A DNA stretch of 64,000 bases from Begonia masoniana (taxonomy: Eukaryota; Streptophyta; Magnoliopsida; Cucurbitales; Begoniaceae): the NCBI GenBank assembly GCA_022432975.1, contig CM039508.1:42720646-42784645 (forward strand), in the 5' to 3' direction. The notes under the pieces are model-generated. The model was not told the DNA's origin and searched no databases. It worked only from the letters and a program-made list of their open reading frames with translations. Of this stretch, positions 34,955-46,222 are shown piece after piece (position 1 is the first letter of the stretch; each line of letters opens with the position of its first letter). The position numbers and the translations under genes are program-made.

Positions 34955-37572
34955 TGTGACAGCCAGAAACCGGATCCCGATCGGAACCCGAGAACCGAGC
35001 CGTCACTCCGGGTCATTTGCAGAAAACGGTGACTAATTTATATATATTTTAGTTGAACATAAACAGGATGAGCTTATAGAAGTAAACTCATAAACTTTTC
35101 AGAGGAAGGGAAAAACACCCCCTGTATCCGAAAGCAAAACTGGAAAACACCGTAAACATATCTACAATCGGAAGGAAGAACAAATATTAGAAGAAGATCG
35201 GGGCAGAAAACAGAATGTGAAGTCGGAAGACTTAGGTAAAAGACTGGCGGAAGACTTAGTTTAAAACTGGGCGGAAGACTTGAATGACGTCAGCCGGAAG
35301 ATGTAAATGCAAAGACAGAAGTAAGGATGACGTCAGGCGGAAGACATAGACAGTAACTGAAATCGGATGAGGAGATAACGTCAGCCGGAAGATGGATGAC
35401 GTCAAGGGGAAGATATAAGCATTATACTGGCAGAAAAACTGGGATGACGTCAGCCGGAAGACATAATTACACTGGCGGAAGACTTAGGTGACGTCAGCCG
35501 GAAGACGGAGTTTTAAACTGGGCGGAAGAGTTATGCTGACATCAGCCGGAAGATGTAAATACACTGGGCGGATGACTTTGATGACGTCAGCCGGAAGACA
35601 TAGTTTTAAAGGAAAAATTTACAGCTTTTACAGGGAGACATACGGGCAGGGAGCATCAATCAGAAGACATAAGAGTTTCAGACCTTCGAAACCCGATTCA
35701 AAAATAAGATTTTTGAAACACACTTTGCAGATGACAGATCTCAACTGACAGATTTAAGAAAAACAGACTACATGGATAACTCTAAAATTCGAGACCATCC
35801 ATGCAAATCTTAAAACAAGAAAATATTCTAAAACATTTCAGAACATTCAGAACATGAGTTCAACTGTCAAATACAGCAATTTTGAAAACTTTGACGCAGA
35901 ATCTATGCAGTATTTCGAAATCTAAAGATCAGTAAGACATACTTTAGAATTGACAGGTTCAAGGAAATAAATTACATGGACAGTTCCAAAACCAGAATTC
36001 ACCCATGCATGAACTAATAGAAACATTCCAAGCAAATTTCTGAATACTTTAGTATATAAACTTCACTGTCAAATACAGTGGCTTCTAAAACTTAGACAAC
36101 AAACCTATACATTGTTTTAAAATCTGAAGGTCAGTACAGAACATGACATATACTTGCAGAATTTCTTCAAAGGAAGAGTTTTACAACCAAACCCGAACAT
36201 CTAGAAGAATTTACAGATATAGACACTTCAGAAAACTTAAACCTCAGATCAGAGACATGTCTGGCTGCAGCAACCACCCCGAGAGATCGAATCATCAACC
36301 ACCTAATGATCAGACTGAGGCACAAAGTCTTTGTTTTCGGGTTCAGTACCTACATCAGAGAGTTCATCTATGAGCCTAAAGCTCAGTAAGAACATATTAT
36401 AAATGCAATGATGCAAAATGCTATGCATGCAGTTTTCAGAATACAGTGACAGGACAGAACTTTACGTTACAGTGGCAGAGGGGTATAAGTGAGGCTTATA
36501 GGGGAACTGACAAACAGAGGGTGCACTATCAGGCACAGCAGATTTCAGAATCCCAGGGAGGGATAAAACCAGAGGGTCCTTGCTAGGGACAATAAATTTT
36601 CAGATTCCCAGGGAGGGATAAAACCAGAGGGCCAGTCCCCGTCCCACACCTAACCAGTACATTTCAGTCAGATTTTATCTTGTTTAGTTTCAAACAGTGT
36701 ACAGAAAACAGTTTTGCATGAACTTTCAGAAAATCGTGTATGCATGGACGTTTATAGTGCTTACAGTTGATACAGCAAATAACAAGAAGATAAAACAACA
36801 GAAACCTGAACAGAAGCCACAGAACTTAACTCTAACCCTTCTACCCGAAGCCAGCCAACAGAATGTAAAACCTAATACCTCCGAGATATAGGGCCTTAAG
36901 GGCCAACCTACGGGTATGAACTTACCTGTTGCTGTAGAGTTGATAGTCCTGGACGTCTCAGAAATGCTCGAACCTGTACATGCACGTTCAGAAAATAAAC
37001 AAGCTGCAAATGCTAACAAATAAGTTAGAAGAATTTCTTCCAAATTCATTCAAACTCTTAGAAAACAAACCGGTGTGTTTTCATCCAAGAACAGTGAGTT
37101 TTCTCCAAATACCATAACCCTAAACTTCAGCAAAAACTCACATTAAACTTGTCTAAACTTGTTAGCAATAAAAGAGGCTTACCTTAGCCGAGAAACAGAA
37201 AGGAACCGAGGAGATCGAAGTAGCTTCGACGATTGTTTTGTCGACAGGGAGGGAGAATGTCGAGAAGAGAAATGGAGAGAGAGCAGAGCGGAGAAGTGAA
37301 GAGGGTTTCACGCAGAAGGGAGAACTTAGCTTCTTCACCAAGTCGCCAGATGTCACTTAACCATTGGCTATCTCCCACCAACCTTAATTTCTCCCTAATT
37401 TACCCTTCCATGCATTTTAAACTTAGTGTTCAGCTTAGTTACACAATAGTTTGGTTCTCCCCTCACTAAATGCTCCAGCATTTTACAATAAAGTTGTTAT
37501 CGTATTTATGGCAATTTAAATCCACACAATAATTCAACAGACTATTACATGGCCAAAATGTCAGGTGTTACA
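34955..37572 (-). mobile_element. 2.6 kb solo LTR in the pararetrovirus, perfect target duplication TTAGA
   Basis: Begins TGTGACAGCC and ends AGGTGTTACA. TTAGA is at 34950-34954 and 37573-37577. Size and TGTAACACC-type terminus (on the minus strand) fit a Gypsy chromovirus such as Tekay. 35220-35610 holds diverged repeats of 'gatgacgtcagccggaagac' type, each about 40-60 bp. ORFs inside look spurious. Confidence 0.88.
35220..35610. repeat. dispersed short repeats ggcggaagact / gacgtcagccggaaga
   Basis: At least eight irregularly spaced copies of the TGACGTCAGCCGGAAGA motif and of GGCGGAAGACTT inside the 2.6 kb solo LTR. TGACGTCA is a palindromic CRE/TGA-type element, so this could be an enhancer-like LTR array. 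Confidence 0.7.
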
Positions 37573-37577
37573 TTAGA

Positions 37578-37850
37578 ATCATCAAAATTGGATTCAGAAT
37601 TTGGTTGTTCAGAAACTGAATACTAGAGTTAGTCGGAACAGAAACTCTATAAGGAGGAAAACTTTGCCAAGACGACAAACTTCTAAATAAAGATGTTCTT
37701 CTTGTAATATCTGGAGTAAATTTAATTTCAACATTTATGTCTGCGGTTTGAATTATTTGATCAACCTGATTATTTATAATTGGTTGAGAAGCTACTGCAT
37801 TAGGAATCGTCCAATTTTCAGGAAAAATAACTTCTTCCCAATCGTTTTAT
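37578..37850 (-). pseudogene. 5' remnant of the pararetroviral polyprotein
   Basis: Minus-strand sequence upstream of the capsid-like region continues across the TTAGA duplication. It gives fragments such as VDQIIQTADINVEIKF and WQSFPP. Recognisable sequence ends near 37850, so the movement-protein part is missing or too decayed to see. Confidence 0.45.
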
Positions 37851-38913
37851 CTATGTTATAAACATAAAAATCTAAGTATTTCATATCTTCAATGTCATGT
37901 CATTTCAATTTATCTATGTTACTACTAAAGGCTTATCATTCAACATTATAACATAACAATAGCAAATACTTAAATCTATAATATAGAACATCCATAAAAT
38001 ACATCCCAATCTCCAATTTGAACCATTAATCACAATAATCATCCTAACACTTTGTAATGTAGGCCAAGTAGTCAAACACACACAACACTACTTACCTTGA
38101 GCCTAACACAATTACAGCAACTTGTTCAATCTTTTGGAGCTTGATAAACCTATAAAATATTCACTTCACCATTAGCTGTATAATGCACCACATTTGCTTT
38201 AAACATAATGTAGCAATTTAACCCTTAATGAATTAGAATTTCGGAATATAGCTCACTGTTTTATATCAACTTCAAAACCTCATATCTCATGGTATACATA
38301 TCCAATTGCTTTAATTCTAAAGCCCATAGTTTTCTTAAGATGTCTATTTTAACATGGTAAAAAAAATTTTAACAACTAGATGCTGTTAAAATAGGTTAAT
38401 AAAACAAAATCCAAAACTATCCAGAATTTCATAATTTTGAACAACTTAGCATTAGGTGCACTAAACATACATAATTTAACATTTAATTCCCTCTAGAACC
38501 CCAACTATGATCTTAAAACATAAATATGTACATTTTTAATAAGGAAACTTAGATAGAAGATCTTAACTTCGTGGGTTTCCACAAACTTCTTCTTTAACAT
38601 AACACAAAGTGTACCAAACAATCTCTTATATGCACTTAAATTCCTTCCATTCCAAAAGGTAGCTGCACTTTAGGTTCTTACAATATAAAGAAAAGAGAGA
38701 AATTTTGTGGCTCTTCCTTCCCAATGAGAATCATCTTTAGTTATGTTTTGGCTAGGTGAGAGATAAAAGGTTGAGATGGCTAAGTGAGAGATGAAAGGTT
38801 GAGGTGTAAAACCATAAGCAGGATGAGTCATCAACCATGTTTTGTTGTCTACCTCTGCAATCTTTTCTTTCTTTCCAATTATTAGTGGACATATTTCACA
38901 TTGATTCTTTAAA
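37851..38913. other. AT-rich spacer, no gene seen
   Basis: Non-coding, with a few purine-rich stretches near 38690-38830. It may be more decayed LTR sequence, but I could find neither termini nor a duplication. Confidence 0.5.
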
Positions 38914-38922
38914 TTTTAAGAA

Positions 38923-39889
38923 GGGTTTTTTTAAAAAAAAAACCCTAAAGTTAAGGTTTTTTTAAAAAAAAACCTTAACTTTTACTGTTCAACGAAAAAA
39001 AACCTCAAGTTTCTAAAATAGGCGAAAAAAACCTTCTAGTCCGGACTGGGTACTGGCCTGCACAGAGAGGCCGGCCTGTCCAATTGGACAGGCCGGCCTC
39101 CCTCTTTTTTTTTTGCTAAATGACAAATTGATTTAAAAAAATATCAAACGATATTCAATTTACTTGAAATTTTTACCACATGTTCATCACATTGTGAGAA
39201 GATAGTGTGAATAGTTTCGTGATTTTATAACACTTGTACGATTTATTATAAGTTTAGTTAATTATTTTATAAAATAATTATAATAAATCGTACAAGTGTT
39301 AGACAATCACGAAAATATTCACACTATCTTTTCACAATGTGATGAACATGTGGTAAACATTTCAAGTAAATTGAATATCGTTTGATATTTTTTTAAAATT
39401 AATTCAAGTAAATTGAGTATCGTTTGATATTTTTTTAAAATTAATTTATAAATTTAAAAAAAAATACCAAATGTTATTAAATTTAGTTGTAATTTTTACT
39501 ACATGCTCACCACATTATGAGAAGATAATTAAAGAATTTTCGTAATTTTCTAACACTTGTACGATTTATTATAATTGTTTTCTAAAATAAATAACTAAAC
39601 TTATAATACATCGTACAAGTGTTATAAAATTACGAAAATATTCACACTATCTTCTCACAATGTGATGAACATGTGATAAAAATTTCAAGTAAATTAAATA
39701 TCGTTTGATATTTTTTTAAAATCAATTTGTCATTTAGCAAAAAAAAAAGAGGCCAGTACCCAGTCCGGACTAGAAGGTTTTTTTCGCCTATTTCCGAAAC
39801 TTGAGGGTTTTTTCCGTTGAACAGTAAAAGTTAAGGTTTTTTTTAAAAAAAAAACCTGAACTTTAGGGTTTTTTTTAAAAAAAAAACCC
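38923..39889. mobile_element. 967 bp non-autonomous foldback element, MULE type, with 9 bp target duplication
   Basis: Starts GGGTTTTTTT and ends AAAAAAACCC, flanked by perfect TTTTAAGAA (38914-38922 and 39890-39898). A 9 bp duplication with long inverted ends is the Mutator superfamily signature. The arms match over roughly 200 bp (ctagtccggactgggtac; gctaaatgacaaattgatt). The centre is two successive AT-rich palindromes around ttgtacgatttattat (39230-39300 and 39550-39630). No ORF. A 30-base perfect palindrome (core CCAATTGG) at 39069-39098 is in the left arm only. Confidence 0.88.
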
Positions 39890-39898
39890 TTTTAAGAA

Positions 39899-40600
39899 TT
39901 GATGACTCTCATTTGGGCTTTCACATTTAGCCCACGGGTTTTGACCCAAATTATCTTCTAAGAGCTCACTCCTAAACAAGTTTTCCTTCATTTACTAGTC
40001 TTGCTTAACCATTAGCAATTTACCAACTCCCTATTTTTAACTTACCAAACTACACTTTAATATAATTTAATAACATTTACTATTTGTTATCGTTAGTAAC
40101 TTAAACACAAATAAATACATATATCTAATAAATTATGTAATGAGATTTTTGGATGTTATATTTTATATGGAATATGATGTAGCAATCTTTGTAATCTTAA
40201 TTGCTTGTGTTATTTTTCTATATATATTATATTTTGTGTTGGATGCAATTGCCATTTATTTTATATATTTCAGGAAGCAAAACTAGCTTAGTTAATGGTT
40301 TTACAATTTCTTTTTTGAGAGTATTTGAAATGTGCTTTCGGGTGATTATACAAATAGGAAGATAAAAAAAGTGCTTGGAGTGGGCCTACGGTGATACTTT
40401 GGTTTTGAATTTCGGTGCCAAAAGTTCTTAATCACATCGACATCTGTTTGTTATGTTTTTGTGATTTGATGAAAGTGTTCATTGTTTGTTTCTGCACGGG
40501 AAGAACAGTAACTCATAACTGACCCTGTTCTGTTACCATTAAACTTGATTGACAATTACTGTATCAGCGTGTTCTTTTTGATGCAATATTCAAAAATCAA
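39899..40600. other. intergenic, no gene seen
   Basis: AT-rich sequence between the foldback element and the first coding signal near 40610. Confidence 0.5.
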
Positions 40601-40683
40601 ATGGTAGGCTTTTTTCTCAAAAGAATCTTCGCTCACTTCTTGGTAATTTCTACAACAGAAGTGCCTTAAATAGCTCGAGACCG

Positions 40684-41214
40684 ATGAAGTTGCCAATACG
40701 ACTTTGTTTGCTACAATTTTCTTTCATTTCTCTTTGCCATCAGAGTAACTCAGTTGGTTCTCAAAGAGGCTGTGAATTCCTTAAGTGGCAATGGTTCTGC
40801 CAAATTGGGAATCAGTCGCAAGCAACAGTAGTTGCTGCAGCCAATTCAACAGCCCAAGAATCTTCCAAAGAAATTGAAGCAGCCATGCAGATATCTTTGA
40901 GAAATACACTGGGAGTTAAGAAAATTAAACCAACTGATAGACCTATGGATGATTTTACAATCATGAAGGTAAACGTTGACATTGAGTCTTGTATGATATT
41001 CAGCTGAAGATTGAAATTTGAAGCATCATTTGCATAGTTAACACTGACTGAAAGTTGCTAAATGTTTTTGTTTCAATAGAAGGTCATTTTCTTTCTTTTC
41101 TTGGGAATTTATATTCTGATCGTACAGAAATCTCTTAACACAAATTTGGGTTTTATCTGATTCTGGTTTTAGGACATTAAGATAAGAGTTTGTGATCCAA
41201 GGGACGGAATTTGA
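40684..41214 (+). CDS. 3' exons of an unrecognised plant gene (partial or disrupted)
   Basis: The protein-like stretch STAQESSKEIEAAMQISL then GVKKIKPTDRPMDDFTIMK ends at a good donor (aag|gtaaac, 40969/40970). An acceptor (ggttttag) at about 41172 continues the frame as DIKIRVCDPRDGI followed by a stop at about 41214. Just upstream, another frame is also protein-like (VTQLVLKEAVNSLSGNG, from acceptor ccatcag near 40743). It would join only through a frame change near 40820. I do not recognise the family. It is either a real gene with 5' exons not found or a decayed copy. It converges on the JASON-like gene, with stop codons about 250 bp apart. Confidence 0.4.
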
Positions 41215-41466
41215 TGCTATGCTTTTCCTACCCGATTGTGAATCCTGTCTAAAACATCTTAAATTGCTTGCCCATTCTTGACTCTATAGTCACTGATTTT
41301 ATTGATTGAGTTTGGTAAATAGTTTGAGGATTTATTTTGTATAGAAACTGTGGAATCAATCTTTGAGTCAGAATCTGCACGAATTTATTTAATACATTTC
41401 ATTATATGGCTCAGTTGTCAAAAGATGAATCATATAATAAACCTTGATTTCTGGGAAATTATTTGA

Positions 41467-44400
41467 TCAGAATGATTCAACTGGCTTGGGATGAGCCGAA
41501 GAAGATTTCAACTCAGAGAGAGCAGTGTCACTTTCCTCATTCTCTTCAAAACCCATGGTTTCCTGTTGAAAATGCTTCCTGCCAATAACAAACGTTTGCC
41601 TCAGATTACAAATGTTTATTAACAAATTCTATCCCAATTGGAATTCATCCAATCTCTTGAAATGATAAAAAATAAGTATTTGTACTGGCATCAATACCAT
41701 CTTTCAATTTCATAACAATTATAATTGAGAATGAGTAATACTATAATTATTATGTTATTCTACTCTCTTAAAATATTAATTGACAAGTCAATCAACAATT
41801 AATATAATTAATGTAATAATTTATTACATTAATTGCAACAATCAATGTTTGACATATTAACGAATATTTTAAAAAGTATAGTAAGAGAGTAAACATAACA
41901 TTATTCATTATAATATTCATTATAATTAAGTATATCATTATCAATATGAAAGTTTTATTGACCTTATCCATAAAGATGATTAGTAAATGTATTTCTAATT
42001 TCCCAAGGAAAATGCAAGAAAATATGAATTGAAGGTGATTCAACTTCTCCACAACATATCACATGATGGGTCATCAAAAAGAAAACAGGACATGTACCTT
42101 TGTGAAATAGAACTCTCTTCAGACAAAGCCTTCTCTAGCATCTCCTCAAAAGTTGTAGCGTGCCAACTGACTTTCTGATCCTACAGAAAAAGAGGCTAAA
42201 AATTAATCTATGTAATTGCTGAGAGCGAGGCTGCACAAAATGATATAAACAACCCATAAGCTTACCTCCTTATACTTGTTTGTAGAATTTGGGATTCCAT
42301 TTCCATCCCACCACTTGGTTGGAACTTGAGAAGGTTGATCCTCGTACCAGTGAGCAGCAACTGTTCCAATAATTGGTCTTTCTCCAGGAGTTGTTCCAAA
42401 ATTACTGTTTTTTCTAATCAAAGCTCCACGAGTTTGATTATGAGTGGGATTAATTGGCTTTAACCAAGCAGACAAACTTGCTTCTACGTTCAAATTCTTC
42501 CCTTCTGAACTTTTTTTTTCACCCATTTCTGAGATAGGTGTAGAAATGTCATGGTCCTCAATGCATTTGCTCAGTTCCGCTGCAAGTCGATTGGCATCCG
42601 AATCCTTGCCCTTCATTAACTTCCACTCGAAGTCACTCTCAACAGGGTTCAAACCCGAATTTACACACTGAGACCTGATTTGACTTCTCGCATTTGGCAA
42701 ATCATTCACTGGGAAAACCGTTCCAGGCGTTTGCATCTCATCAGATAGCTTTAATGGGGTTGGAAAAGGTGATAGCCTTGCCTCACTCAAATTAGATGAA
42801 AAATCAGGGTCCTTGCAAACTCTGTTAATATCATCAGAGAAGGATGAATTCATATCAAATTCAAAACGGACAGACTTGCTTTTCCCATTGTTTTCTTTTA
42901 CCAAATGGCAAGACTCATCTGAGTTAGCCACTTTATCAGATTGAAGATCCGGACTTCTCACTGTAATATGACATTCAGTACCTTCTGTACAGTCATGCAA
43001 GACCCTTTGAGTGTTCTGCTCACTGGTTACACAACTATAGAGACAAGGAAAAAAACAAACGAATCAGCCATTGAAAAGAGCTTAAACTGAAAGATTAGCT
43101 TGCCAAAGGTCTTGCAAAGGAATATATTGAACAGCTATAGCTGGAAATACACTATATTTCATCTAAAACCTCATTTTCTTGTAACAACATTACAATTATT
43201 TGAAAATTGTTGCAAATGTGACCTGCTAGGAGAATTCCCTGAAGAACCAGACCCTTTTTCTGATTTTTGGCTATGTTCAAATGGCGTACTTGGTTGATCT
43301 AGTTGATTTCCTGATAAATGATTCTTAAAAGTGTCAAGAAGGCATGAGTTATTTTTTATGCTATCATACTCTCTATCCCAAGGAGGAGACTCTCTAAGCT
43401 TATGGGATGCTTTCTTAATTTCAATAGTGGTCTCCATCATGGTACCAGACGGCTTTAGAAATTTGGCCTGCACATTGGATCTTGAGCTTCTCAGATGAAT
43501 ATAAATTAGAGAAATAAAAAATTAAATACATATATATATTGAAAGAAGATCTTTCTTTACCTAAAGTAGATATCTTATTGTTTATTATATTTCTCCGGTC
43601 AGCTTGTATTTTTTCAATCAGAGCTATAATTAATTTAAACTACAATTTATATAGTAGCGACCATAGTCACATTTTTACAATGAAGAGTCATAAATCAAAT
43701 TACACATTTAAAATTTAACAAAAAATAAGATCGTCATTATGAGAAAGAATAAGAGAGAGACATGATAAAAATAAGAACAGTTTCTAAACAAACACAAGTG
43801 TTTCAAAACTTAAATACACACGATAAAAATCAGATTTATTGGAGAACTAAGAGTATAATTTGTCTTCAGAGTAATTTAGAAAGTGGAAACAAAAACTCTA
43901 CATTTTCGAAGAAGTAAATGTGTTATATAATAATATGAATAATATTACGTTTACTCTTTAATCTTACACTCTGACGTAACAAACATTGATTGATGCAATA
44001 CTTTATAATCTTACACCCTGACGTGACCAATGTTGATTTAAACGTATCATTCATCGAACAATATTATAAAACATCATAGAGCTGGAACATGAACAAAAAT
44101 TGTTTTTGTTTTTTTTTTTTTTGCAAAACAAATCTCAAATTATTATCAATCCTCAGCCAACTTTAATTCAACAGAAAACTGCTGGTGGATATGACACCCT
44201 GACATATCATCATCCCACAAATAGTAGATGCAATGAGTACAAAAATGATTGGGATCACGGACTATGTATTTTTTAGAAACTAAAACTTATAAGACATTGA
44301 AACAGGGCAACGATTAAATATAACCTAAGATTCTAAAGCTTTTGGTTTAAAGAATACATCATAATCATACAGGAAAAGGTTACCTCATTCTTCACATCTT

Positions 44401-44918
44401 TCATATTTTCAGGCGAACCTGAAGTCACAGCATTCGCATCGTTGCCCTGGATATCTTCTTTTCCTTTAAAATGGAAATAGTAGAAAGAGTTTTGAGTAAG
44501 ACGCAAAGAAAAAAAAAAAAACAGTAGCTGAAAATTTCAAAGGAAAAGGAGATAGATACCTTCGGCTAAAAATAGAGAAGATAAACGATTTCGAGATATC
44601 AAGGATTCCTGATCACAATTTACCTAGCAACATATGAACATCGAACATGAGAACGAATTTACAGTTTTTCATATGGCGTATGTAGAATTGATCAAAAAGA
44701 GGAAAAAAAATTGAACCGCATCGCATGGTTAACACCAAACAGAATATCGTCTAAAGCCAAACCCTAGCTTATTTTCCTCTCGTTTCCCAGTAGACGAGCA
44801 GAAAGAGAAAATGAAAGCTCACAATGGATTTGGAAACTGAGAAATCGGGGAGGAGGACCTTCCGGGCCTGACGGCGCCGATCTTTTCTGCCTCTAAAGCA
44901 ACCAACAAAGCAACCCAT
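41467..44918 (-). CDS. JASON: JASON-like protein, seven exons, complete
   Basis: Exons (minus) are 44918-44823, 44623-44560, 44463-44384, 43467-43223, 43034-42266, 42180-42098 and 41578-41467. All have GT/AG borders and matching phases, giving 482 residues. The start MGCFVGCFRGRKDRRR, the block SRNRLSSLFLAE, KFLKPSGT...ETTIEIKKAS, PTPLKLSDEMQTPGTV and the C-terminal AAHWYEDQPSQVPTKWWDGN with GIPNSTNKYKE are diagnostic of the JASON family. In Arabidopsis JASON keeps the meiosis II spindles apart in pollen mother cells, and mutants make unreduced pollen. Paralogs exist, so meiotic function is inferred. The Gly-2/Cys-3 start suggests possible lipidation. The frame is intact. An autonomous MULE sits 392 bp upstream of the ATG. 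Confidence 0.88.
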
Positions 44919-45309
44919 TGCAGTAGAAATCGACCCGTTGAGGAACCTCACCAACAATTCACAAACAAACCGAAATTGACAGTGCAAAAGTTCCCATAAC
45001 TTGGATTTGTCCGACCCACAAATCAAAACCCCTAAATACAGCTAGCTTAGTCGACTTAATATTTCTTGAAATCATCGTTGTTTAATGGAGACAGAGACGG
45101 ATAGCGATTGGGAGAGAGAGTAGCGTTTTATCTTTCAAATTTGAACAAAGACGAGGGAAAGACATTTGCCGTCTTAAAATATTTTTGAAATAAAAAACAC
45201 GAATTTAATATATGAAACCTTTGGGGTAAGTTTCCAAAGAAATAATATAGTGGGCCTTGAATTGCAAATAAAAAAATAGGCATTCAAATATTATTTTGGT
45301 CAATTGAAT
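44919..45309 (-). promoter_or_regulatory. 5' leader and promoter of the JASON-like gene
   Basis: The only sequence left between the ATG (44918) and the MULE target duplication (45310-45318). No clear TATA box assigned. GAGA-type sequence at 45108-45121. Confidence 0.4.
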
Positions 45310-45318
45310 TAAATTGAG

Positions 45319-45905
45319 GGGAAATTACCGGTTTGAACCTCGAACTAACCGGTTTTTTCGATTTAAACCTTGAAGTAAAATTTTTCACGATTCAAACCTT
45401 GAAGTATGAAAAATTAACAAAACAAACCTCGGCGGACGTCCTATTGACTGTCCTCTGTTAATTTTGCCGGAGAACGGACTGTCTCTTCAAACAAGAGACA
45501 GTCCGTTCCCGAGATCGGACTGTCTCTTGTTTTAAGAGACAGTCCGTTTGCTTATTTTTGCCTATGAACGGACTGTCTCTTGAATCAAGAGACAGTCCGT
45601 TTGCTTATTTTTGCCTATGAACGGACTGTCTCTCGTAATAGAGACAGTCCATTCTTTAAATTAGGGCAAGAACGGACGGACTCTCTTAAAGAGAGTCCGT
45701 CCGTTCTCTCGATTATATCAGAAAACAGAGAGCATTTCTTGCGCAGCTCGCACGAAGAAATCCTCTCGGGATCCATTTTCTCTCCAACGTTGAAGGCGAT
45801 TTTTCTGCACAAATTCGTGCGAAACTTACTCCAGGTATGATTTATCGTTTTGAAATGATTTCGTTCGATTTTTAGGATACAAATCGTGATTTTCCCAATT
45901 TTCGT
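45319..45905. repeat. left TIR of the MULE with five hairpin subrepeats
   Basis: At 45470-45705 lie five short palindromes of the type ACGGACTGTCTCTT-loop-AAGAGACAGTCCGT, some spaced by ttgcttatttttgcctatga. Outside and inside these the sequence matches the right TIR in inverse. Confidence 0.9.
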
Positions 45906-46160
45906 ATGAGAGGACGGTCACAAGGCGATGAAGGTGTGTCCGTTCTCTCTCTGTTACACAGAGAGGACGGTCACCACCGTGGAAGGTGTGTCCGTTCTCT
46001 CTCTGTAAACAGAGAGAGGACGGTCACGACCGTGGAAGCTGTGTCCGTTCTCTCTCTGTTTACACAGAGAGGACGGTCACGACCGTGGAAGGTGTGTCCG
46101 TTCTCTCTCTGTAAACAGAGAGAGGACGGTCACGACCGTGGAAGGTGTGTCCGATCTCAA
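45906..46160. repeat. subterminal tandem array, five units of about 53 bp
   Basis: Units start with gaggacggtcac at 45909, 45963, 46016, 46069 and 46122 and contain ccgtggaaggtgtgtccg. Each is largely self-complementary (gaggacggtc / ccgttctc). One related copy lies near 51555-51600 next to the right TIR. They lie just upstream of the second ORF, so they could be its promoter repeats. Confidence 0.85.
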
Positions 46161-46222
46161 ATTTGCTAATCTAAAATTTGTTTTTTGAATTTTGCAGATC
46201 ATTCAAATCTCCGTATATTACA

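Larger units (their letters stand above)
27426..37850 (-). mobile_element. endogenous caulimovirid-like pararetrovirus, decayed, split by two solo LTRs
   Basis: The minus-strand order is capsid-like region with zinc knuckle, aspartic protease, reverse transcriptase, RNase H and small downstream ORFs. There is no integrase and there are no own LTRs, which fits Caulimoviridae rather than LTR retrotransposons. The 5' part (movement protein) is not recognisable and the copy seems truncated near 37850. Many stops and frameshifts; not able to function. The genus cannot be named by eye. Confidence 0.65.

Noticed and set aside
35488..35748. 86 aa ORF with repeated TSAGRRSFK
   Set aside because: A translation of the TGACGTCA repeat array within a solo LTR, not a gene.
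45470..45705. Regularly spaced palindromic repeats that look like a CRISPR array
   Set aside because: They are inside the TIR of a eukaryotic MULE, recur inverted at the other end, have near-constant spacers and no cas genes. They are hairpin subrepeats.
45906..46169. 87 aa repetitive ORF upstream of the MULE second gene
   Set aside because: It is the translation of the five 53 bp subterminal repeats; no start context or domain.
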